Below, piece after piece: positions 58,555-64,000 of a stretch of DNA of 64,000 bases. Position numbers and translations under genes: made by a program. Source of the stretch: DATLGB01 sp963726825 (lineage in GTDB: Bacteria > Actinomycetota > Thermoleophilia > Solirubrobacterales > Solirubrobacteraceae); contig CAVSDT010000001.1 in NCBI GenBank assembly GCA_963726825.1, positions 1 through 64,000 of the forward strand. The letters run 5' to 3'. The notes beneath the pieces were generated by a model that was not told the origin of the DNA, made no database searches, and saw nothing but the letters and a program-made list of their open reading frames with translations. The stretch's first letter is position 1; every line of letters starts with the position of its first letter.

Positions 58555-59939
58555 ACGCCGGCGTTGCGGCGCAGCATCTCGACGACGAGGAAGGACAGCT
58601 CGATCGACTGCTGCGTGTTCAGGCGCGGGTCGCAGGCGGTCTCGTAGCGGGAGCCGAGCTCCTCGTGCGAGATCTCCTGCGCGCCGCCGAGGCACTCCGT
58701 GACGTCCTCGCCCGTGTGCTCGATGTGGATGCCGCCCGGGTGCGTGCCGAGGCGCTGGTGGACCTCGAAGAAGCCCTCGACCTCGTCCAGCACGCGGTCG
58801 AAGCTGCGGGTCTTGTGCCCGCTCGGCGACTCCTCCGTGTTGCCGTGCATCGGATCGCACTGCCAGACGGGGAGGTGGCCGGACTGCATGACGGCCTCGA
58901 CGATCGCCGGGAGGTGGTCGCGGACGCGCGCGTTGCCCATCCGCGACACGAGGGTGACGCGGCCGTCCACGCGCTCCGGGTCCAGCCGGCCGAGGAGCTC
59001 CGTGGCCTCCGCGGGCGTCGTCGACGGGCCGATCTTGACCCCGATCGGGTTCGCCAGCAGCGCGGCGAGTGCGACGTGCGCGCCGTCGAGCTGACGGGTG
59101 CGGTCGCCGATCCAGAGCTGGTGCGCGCTCGTCGCGAACAGGCGATCGTCGCTCAGGCGCAGCAGGGCGCGCTCGTAGTCGAGCACGAGCATCTCGTGGC
59201 TCGCGTAGAGCTCGACGGTGCGCAGGGAGGAGTCGTCGACCCCCGTGGCCGACATGAACCCGAGCGAGCGCTCGATCTCGGTCGCGACGCGCTCGTAGCG
59301 CTTGCCGGCCGCCGACTTGCGCACGAAGTCCATGTTCCACTCGTGCAGGCGGTGCAGGTCGGCCTCGCCGGCGCCGGTGACCGCGCGGGAGAGGTTCATC
59401 GCCGCGGCGGCGTTGGCGTAGGCGCGCAGCATCCGGCCCGGGTCCGGCCGGCGCGACTCCGGGGTCGGGTCCAGCCCGTTGACCATGTCGCCGCGGTAGG
59501 ACGGCAGGCCGGTGGCGTCGATGTCGGCCGAGCGCGGCTTGGCGTACTGGCCGGCGATGCGGCCGACCTTGATGACCGGCATCGACGTCCCGTAGGTGAG
59601 GACGATCGCCATCTGCAGCAGCGTGCGGATGGTGCCGCGCAGGTGCTCCTCGGTGTTGTCGACGAACGTCTCGGCGCAGTCGCCGCCCTGCAGCAGGAAC
59701 GCCTGCCCGCGCGCGACCGCCCCGAGGCGCTCTTGCAGCCGGTCGATCTCGACCGGCACCGTGATCGGCGGGACGCTCTCGAGCAGGGCCCGCACGCTGT
59801 GCACGTAGCCCGGGTCAGGCCAGCTCGGCTGCTGCACCGCGGGGCGCTCGAGCGCATCGTCGAGCGCGGCGCGCAGGGGCGTCGGCAGGGGCGGGAGGTC
59901 GGGAAGCTCGTCCGCCGGGATGTCCACCGTCCAGTTCAC
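58551..59939 (-). CDS. 3-deoxy-7-phosphoheptulonate (DAHP) synthase, class II
   Basis: 462 residues. First step of the shikimate pathway, joining PEP and erythrose-4-phosphate. Class II (plant/Mycobacterium type) hallmarks are AFLLQGGDCAETFVDN, GQYAKPRS, SRAVTGAGEADLHRLHEWN, LWIGDRTRQLDGAHV, GVKIGPSTTP, VWQCDPMHGNT and GGIHIEHTGEDVTECLGG with metal ligands Cys, His, Glu and Asp. Lacks an obvious long N-terminal regulatory extension. The GTG start is seven bases after TAGCCT. Confidence 0.96.
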   Translation of the reverse strand: MNWTVDIPADELPDLPPLPTPLRAALDDALERPAVQQPSWPDPGYVHSVRALLESVPPITVPVEIDRLQERLGAVARGQAFLLQGGDCAETFVDNTEEHLRGTIRTLLQMAIVLTYGTSMPVIKVGRIAGQYAKPRSADIDATGLPSYRGDMVNGLDPTPESRRPDPGRMLRAYANAAAAMNLSRAVTGAGEADLHRLHEWNMDFVRKSAAGKRYERVATEIERSLGFMSATGVDDSSLRTVELYASHEMLVLDYERALLRLSDDRLFATSAHQLWIGDRTRQLDGAHVALAALLANPIGVKIGPSTTPAEATELLGRLDPERVDGRVTLVSRMGNARVRDHLPAIVEAVMQSGHLPVWQCDPMHGNTEESPSGHKTRSFDRVLDEVEGFFEVHQRLGTHPGGIHIEHTGEDVTECLGGAQEISHEELGSRYETACDPRLNTQQSIELSFLVVEMLRRNAGV

Positions 59940-59956
59940 GGACGGCAGGCTATGGG

Positions 59957-61096
59957 CTAGAGCCCGTAGGTCTTCGCGACGATCTCCCGCTGGATCTCGC
60001 TCGTGCCCCCGTAGATCGTGCCCACGAGGGAGCGCCGGACGTGGCCCTCCATGTCGTACTCCGTCGCGTAGCCGTAGCCGCCCATCATCTGCATGCCCTC
60101 CAGGGACACGGCCTTGGCCAGCTCCGTGCACTTGAGCTTGGCCATCGACGCCTCGCGGGGGAACATCGCTCCGGGCTTGGCGTCGACCTGCCGTGCGACG
60201 TCGTAGGTCAGCAGCCTCGCGCACTCGATCTCGACCGCCAGATCGGCGATCCGGTGCTTGAGCGCCTGGAAGGAGCCGATCGGACGGCCGAACTGGTTGC
60301 GCTCCTTCACGTAGGAGAGGAGGTCGTCGAAGGCGCGCTCGGCCTGGCCGAGCATCAGCGCGGCGAGGATCAGCCGCTCCACGTTGAGGCCGGCCATCAG
60401 CTGCATCCAGCCGTTGCCCTCCTCGCCGATCAGCCGCGCGGCGTCGACGCGGGTGTCGGTGAAGAAGACGTCGTTGACGACCTCGCCGCCCATCGTGTCG
60501 ATCGGGCGGATCTCGACGCCCTCCGCCTCGCGCGGCACCGACAGCATGGTGATCCCCTCGTGCTTGGACCCCGAGGCGTCCGAGCGGCCCACGAGCAGCA
60601 CGTGGTCGGCGAGGTGCGCCTCCGAGATCCACGTCTTCTGCCCGTTGATGACGTAGCCGCCGTTCTCGCGGATCGTCTTGCACTTCAGGGCCCCCACGTC
60701 GGAGCCCGCCTCGGGCTCGGACATCGCGATGCACTCCACCCGGCCCTGGGCGAGCCCCGTGAGCAGCTCCTCCTTGAGCTCGTCGGAGCCCGAGCGCTCG
60801 ATCGCCCCCGCGACGATCATCGACACGCCGAAGCCGCCGACGGGGACGAGCCCCCGCGCCGTCTCCTCGAGGAAGATGCACATGTCGACGAGGCCGCCGC
60901 CCATCCCGCCGTAGGCCTCGGGGATCGAGACCCCGACGTAGCCGAGCTCGGCCAGCTGCTCGTAGGTGCCCTGGTGGTGGGGATGCCGGCCGCCGTCGGT
61001 GAGCGCGTCGCGCTGCTCGCGGGTGCCGCACTCGCGCTGCGCGAAGTCCTGCAGGGCACTGCGGAAGGCCTGCTGCTCCTCGGTGAACTCGATCAT
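59957..61096 (-). CDS. Acyl-CoA dehydrogenase
   Basis: 379 residues, FAD enzyme of beta-oxidation type. IAMSEPEAGSDVGALKC, TWISEAHLADHVLLVG and FFTDTRV are typical. The catalytic Glu usually found near residue 370 (YEGT) is Gly here (IYGGTSEIQ). Instead Glu240 in GLNVERLILA occupies the position used by isovaleryl-CoA and long-chain dehydrogenases, so it should be active and closer to that branch. Good Shine-Dalgarno (GAGGAGA). TAGGGT at 61214-61219 suggests a leader of about 110 nt. Confidence 0.93.
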   Translation of the reverse strand: MIEFTEEQQAFRSALQDFAQRECGTREQRDALTDGGRHPHHQGTYEQLAELGYVGVSIPEAYGGMGGGLVDMCIFLEETARGLVPVGGFGVSMIVAGAIERSGSDELKEELLTGLAQGRVECIAMSEPEAGSDVGALKCKTIRENGGYVINGQKTWISEAHLADHVLLVGRSDASGSKHEGITMLSVPREAEGVEIRPIDTMGGEVVNDVFFTDTRVDAARLIGEEGNGWMQLMAGLNVERLILAALMLGQAERAFDDLLSYVKERNQFGRPIGSFQALKHRIADLAVEIECARLLTYDVARQVDAKPGAMFPREASMAKLKCTELAKAVSLEGMQMMGGYGYATEYDMEGHVRRSLVGTIYGGTSEIQREIVAKTYGL

Positions 61097-61286
61097 GGGG
61101 TCTCCTCGGGTCTTGACGCGGCTCAGTCGGCCGCGGACGAGCCACTCGAGAGTCCCCCCGGCGGGTGCCGAAGTGGCGGTGGAGCAGGCCGCGGTGACAC
61201 CGGCAACGCGGCGACCCTAGCTCGTCGGCCGCGCGCCGCCAACGGATCCGGCGCGTGCCGCCGCCTGATCCATCAACCTGTGCGCC

Positions 61287-61772
61287 GTGCGCCGACTCCT
61301 CATGCTCCTGCTCCTCGTGCCCCTGGCCGGATGCTCCGCGTCCGCGTCGATCGGCAAGACGGTCGACGACGGCAAGATCGAGGACGAGATCGCCGCCGTC
61401 CTGGAGAAGGAGACGGGCGTGACGGTGAAGACGGTCGCCTGTCCCGACGACATCGCGGGGAAGGCCGGGACGACGTTCAAGTGCGACGTGACGGCCGCGG
61501 ACGGGACGAAGGTCGTCTCCCGCGGCGAGATCAAGAAGAAGAAGCGCTTCGAGGCCTCGACGCCGGTCCTCAACACGGGCAAGATCCAGGCGGCCGTCGG
61601 TGACGGGATCAAGCAGCAGACGGGAACGACGGTCGAGGTCGACTGCCCCGACCTGGTGCAGCTCGAGCAGGGCGCCGAGTCCACCTGCAAGGCCACGGCC
61701 GGCGAGGACGTGCGCGACGTGGCGATCACGCAGAAGGACGACACCGGGAACATCTCCTACGAGCTCCAGTGA
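61287..61772 (+). CDS. DUF4333 lipoprotein with two repeats
   Basis: 161 residues from a GTG. Lipoprotein signal (VRRLLMLLLLVPLAGCSAS) with a PLAGC lipobox. Two similar units follow: TGVTVKTVACPDDIAGKAGTTFKCDV and TGTTVEVDCPDLVQLEQGAESTCKAT, each with the Cys pair of DUF4333 domains that likely forms a disulfide. Exported actinobacterial proteins of this family have no assigned function. No clear leaderless box was found before it. Confidence 0.88.
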   Translation: MRRLLMLLLLVPLAGCSASASIGKTVDDGKIEDEIAAVLEKETGVTVKTVACPDDIAGKAGTTFKCDVTAADGTKVVSRGEIKKKKRFEASTPVLNTGKIQAAVGDGIKQQTGTTVEVDCPDLVQLEQGAESTCKATAGEDVRDVAITQKDDTGNISYELQ

Positions 61773-61794
61773 GCTCGCAGGCGGGGCGGCGCGA

Positions 61795-61989
61795 CTAGGC
61801 GGGGCGCGCCCCGCCGCCGAGGTTGAGCGTGCCGGCACCGCGCGCGAACTCGAGGCAGTCCCGCCGGGCCCAGGGGCCGTAGGCGCGGAAGACGGTGATG
61901 CCGGTGTCCGAGACGAGCGACCAGCCGGTGAGGGTGCGGTTGAGGAGCAGCCGGACGGGCCGGCCGCTGCGTGGGGGGAGTCCGATCAT
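61795..61989 (-). CDS. Small hypothetical protein, 64 residues
   Basis: From the ATG at 61989: MIGLPPRSGRPVRLLLNRTL, then a strand-rich segment TGWSLVSDTGITVFRAYGPWARRDCLEFARG, ending Gly/Ala-rich. Resembles small beta-sheet proteins of unknown function. Downstream neighbour is convergent. A weak TACCCC box lies 12 bases upstream. Existence is plausible but not certain. Confidence 0.45.
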   Translation of the reverse strand: MIGLPPRSGRPVRLLLNRTLTGWSLVSDTGITVFRAYGPWARRDCLEFARGAGTLNLGGGARPA

Positions 61990-62096
61990 GGGGATGACTC
62001 TGGGGTACCCAGCTTGGCGGCTCCTCTGCGCCAACTGAGCGTTGCCTAAGCGCCCGGAGGTTCGGACCGTCCGCACGGGCGGGTATCCACTCGGGG

Positions 62097-62534
62097 ATGC
62101 ACGTCCCGTACACCGTCGACGTCCGCCCGTCCGCCGACGGCGGGCGCCTCGTGGAGGTCACGCTCGACCTCACGTCGGCGCAGCTGGAGGCGGGCGCGCA
62201 CGCGGCCCAGCGCGTGCTGGAGGACCGCTACCGCGTCCCGGTGCTCGAGTCCGTCGACGACATCCTCGCGATGCGCGACCTGACGTGGCTCGCGGACGAG
62301 CTCTCCGCCCCCGTTCCCACCGGCCAGGGCGTGCGGCTGACGCTGACGGTCGCCCGGATCGGACGGCTGCGCGAGGCGCTCGAGACGTTCGCCGCCGGCC
62401 GCGAGGACGGCCTGATGCGCGAGCGCGACGTGGCGGTGCTCCCCGATGTGCACGCCCTCGTGGACGGCGTGGCGGATGCCCACGCGGCGGCGATCCGCGC
62501 GGCGCTCGACGCCGGGTCGCCGACCTACGGCTGA
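62097..62534 (+). CDS. Hypothetical protein, 145 residues
   Basis: Soluble alpha/beta protein, no signal or membrane segment. MHVPYTVDVRPSADGGRLVEVTLDLTSAQLEAG starts with strands; residues 35-75 are helical (AAQRVLEDRYRVPVLESVDDILAMRDLTWLADEL), then TGQGVRLTLTVARIGRLREALETFAAGR, and a helix-rich end with LPDVHALVDGVADAHAAAI. TATCCA seven bases before the ATG. I do not recognise the family. Confidence 0.7.
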   Translation: MHVPYTVDVRPSADGGRLVEVTLDLTSAQLEAGAHAAQRVLEDRYRVPVLESVDDILAMRDLTWLADELSAPVPTGQGVRLTLTVARIGRLREALETFAAGREDGLMRERDVAVLPDVHALVDGVADAHAAAIRAALDAGSPTYG

Positions 62535-62548
62535 CGGCTCCCCGGTCG

Positions 62549-63397
62549 TCAGACGGCGTCGAGCGCGCCGGTGGCGAGCAGGGCCAGCAGGACGCCGCCG
62601 AGGATGACGCGGTAGACGATGAAGACCGAGTAGGTGTGGCGCGCGACGAAGCGCAGCAGCCACGCGACGGCCACGTAGGCGACGGCGAAGGACACGAGCG
62701 TCGCGACGATCGTCGGGCCCCAGCCGACGCCGGAGGCGATCCGGTCGCTCTCCGTGACGCCCTGCAGCACCCCGGCGGCCAGCAGCGCCGGGACGGAGAG
62801 GAAGAACGACAGGCGCGTGACGGTGACGCGGTCCAGCCCGCGCAGCAGGCCGGCGGACATCGTCGCACCGGAGCGCGAGACGCCGGGGACGAGCGCGAGG
62901 CACTGCGTGACCCCGATGACGAGCGTGTCACGCCAGGTCACGTCGGCCTCATGGCGCTCCTGCGTCGCCCGCGAGTCGGCGAAGGCCATCGCGCCGCTCC
63001 ACAGGATCAGCGCGCCCGCGACGAACCAGAGCGAGCGCAGCGTGGTCTCGACCTGGTCCTTGAACAGCAGCCCGACGATCGCGATCGGGATCGTCCCGAG
63101 GACGACCGCCCAGCCGAAGCGGTAGTCGGCGTCGTCGCGGGCGTCGGCGCGGACGAGACCGCGCAGGAACGCGGGGACGATGCGCACGATGTCGCGGCGC
63201 AGGAACAGGACCGTCGCGAGCACCGCCCCGATCTGGATGATCGCGGTGAAGGCCGTGACGTCCGGATCGTCGATCGTCTGCCCGAGCAGCTTCTCGAGGA
63301 TCGTCAGGTGCCCGGTGCTCGACACGGGCAGGAACTCCGTGAGCCCCTCCACGGCGCCCAGCAGCACCGCTTCGAGCATGGTCAAGGGGTCGCTCAC
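62549..63397 (-). CDS. uppP: Undecaprenyl-diphosphate phosphatase (UppP/BacA)
   Basis: 282 residues with about eight helices. Recycles undecaprenyl pyrophosphate for cell-wall synthesis; homologues confer bacitracin resistance when expressed highly. The active-site motifs are intact: EGLTEFLPVSSTGHL near the N-terminus and LVPGVSRSGATMSAGLLRGL in the second half. The GTG at 63397 follows TAGCGT by eight bases; an internal ATG at 63379 is less favoured. The frame extends further upstream only by antisense. Confidence 0.95.
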   Translation of the reverse strand: MSDPLTMLEAVLLGAVEGLTEFLPVSSTGHLTILEKLLGQTIDDPDVTAFTAIIQIGAVLATVLFLRRDIVRIVPAFLRGLVRADARDDADYRFGWAVVLGTIPIAIVGLLFKDQVETTLRSLWFVAGALILWSGAMAFADSRATQERHEADVTWRDTLVIGVTQCLALVPGVSRSGATMSAGLLRGLDRVTVTRLSFFLSVPALLAAGVLQGVTESDRIASGVGWGPTIVATLVSFAVAYVAVAWLLRFVARHTYSVFIVYRVILGGVLLALLATGALDAV

Positions 63398-63499
63398 GGG
63401 CCGGAACGCTAGCCCGGCGCATGAGAACGAGATGAGCGGGCCCTCGCACCCTCCGGCCGGGCGGTCGTGCCGGACGGGCTGACGGGCCGTCGCCAACAC

Positions 63500-63517
63500 T
63501 GGTACGCTCACGTACCA
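63500..63517. promoter_or_regulatory. Operator/promoter palindrome before cytochrome P450
   Basis: TGGTACG-CTCA-CGTACCA is a perfect 7-bp inverted repeat that contains TACGCT (63503-63508), a -10-like box nine bases before the ATG. It is typical of TetR or GntR-type repressor sites; no regulator gene adjoins inside the window. Confidence 0.65.
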
Positions 63518-64000
63518 ATGGCCGTCGCCGACCCCCCGAGAAGCGCGCCGCAGCCCGACGGCAGCGCCTCGTTCGCGCCCTCCCCCGCCGGCCCCGTGGC
63601 CGCGGACACGCCGATCGACCTCCCGCCGTCGGTGGGGCTGCCGCGCGCGATCGCCACCCTGCGGTTCCTGCGCCGGCCACTGAGCTTCAAGGCCGAGTAC
63701 GCCCGCCGCCTCGGTGACACCTTCCAGGTGCCGCTGGCGGTGGCCGACGCGACGTTCACCTTCACGAGCCACCCGGACCACGTCCGCTCGCTGTTCACCG
63801 CCAAGCCGGCGGACGTGCCGTCGCTGACGGCGGAGTCGCCGCTACGGCCGATCCTCGGCCCCAACTCCGTGCTGACCGCCAACGGGTCGCGCCACATGCG
63901 CCAGCGCAAGCTGCTGCTGCCGCCGTTCCACGGCGAGGCGGTGCAGTCCTACGTCGCGATCATCCGCGAGGTCATCGAGGCCGAGGTCGACCGCTGGCCG
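63518..64000 (+). CDS. Cytochrome P450, 3' part outside window
   Basis: The first 161 residues of a P450. After a Pro/Ala-rich leader come DLPPSVGLPRAIATLRFLRRPLSFKAEYARRLGDTF, FTFTSHPDHVRSLFTAKPADV, and LTANGSRHMRQRKLLLPPFHGEAV. The last is the C-helix HxxxRK signature (HMRQRK) that contacts a heme propionate. The heme-binding Cys lies beyond position 64000. Oxidises an unknown lipophilic substrate. Confidence 0.9.
   Translation, partial: MAVADPPRSAPQPDGSASFAPSPAGPVAADTPIDLPPSVGLPRAIATLRFLRRPLSFKAEYARRLGDTFQVPLAVADATFTFTSHPDHVRSLFTAKPADVPSLTAESPLRPILGPNSVLTANGSRHMRQRKLLLPPFHGEAVQSYVAIIREVIEAEVDRWP

Noticed and set aside
61097..61213. Riboswitch (glycine, SAM-IV or SAH type) in the acyl-CoA dehydrogenase leader
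   Set aside because: The conserved core sequences of these classes could not be found by eye; only small hairpins are present.

Overview
High-GC (roughly 72-75%) chromosomal DNA with dense, strongly GC3-biased genes, many GTG starts, 4-bp ATGA/GTGA overlaps and an actinobacterial-type LexA box. Class II DAHP synthase, MHS-type transporter, HxlR, LLM oxidoreductase, DUF4333 lipoprotein and SelO together fit an actinobacterium. The style of the secreted and hypothetical proteins suggests the Thermoleophilia (Solirubrobacter/Conexibacter/Patulibacter relatives); that placement is inference. No rRNA, CRISPR array, prophage, transposase or integrase was seen; this is mostly ordinary core chromosome.

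Layout. 1-1170: end of an unknown gene, a decayed methyltransferase and tRNA-Val(CAC). 1.2-4.2 kb: ung and selO, divergent, then small envelope proteins. 4.3-9.3 kb: a redox/signalling island, with a ferric-reductase-like membrane protein, ApbE and two low-complexity exported proteins on one strand, and a response regulator, a frameshifted histidine kinase and a third low-complexity protein on the other. 9.3-13.5 kb: acetamidase/formamidase without a normal start codon, AraC regulator, VOC protein and RecQ. 13.3-22 kb: YihY, a 1107-residue exported protein, an MHS transporter, CoA-transferase and serine hydrolase. 22-28.7 kb: gnd, aldo/keto reductase, LexA-box dinB, ECF sigma factor, and a coupled GroES-like/cyclase/YcaQ operon. 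28.7-36.8 kb: lipoprotein, lone ABC permease, acyl-CoA ligase, mntH-DtxR operon, FadR-sterol desaturase operon, TetR. 36.9-44.5 kb: a TetR-controlled polytopic protein, LigD-type polymerase, pdxH, and the glycerol regulon (glpF-glpK divergent from glpD). 44.5-53.3 kb: CocE-type hydrolase, amidohydrolase, greA, HxlR/FMN reductase divergent from LLM oxidoreductase, arrestin-like protein, VOC protein, tRNA-Ser(GGA). 53.3-64 kb: aminopeptidase, MBL hydrolase, hemW, Zn alcohol dehydrogenase, MetX-like hydrolase, DAHP synthase, acyl-CoA dehydrogenase, lipoprotein, uppP, and the start of a cytochrome P450.

The most general signal is promoter architecture. More than twenty genes have a TAnnnT -10-like hexamer ending 6-9 nt before the start codon and no Shine-Dalgarno sequence, as expected for leaderless mRNAs. 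In three places the TAG stop codon of the upstream gene is the first half of the next gene's -10 box. At two divergent pairs the two opposed -10 boxes share one TA dinucleotide. Other second-look items are the methyltransferase remnant, the double-frameshifted kinase, a DinB with a conservative change of a catalytic aspartate, a 607-residue membrane protein with a duplicated histidine/aspartate motif under an evident TetR operator, and a 45-residue Arg/Pro protein behind a long leader with a four-codon ORF.
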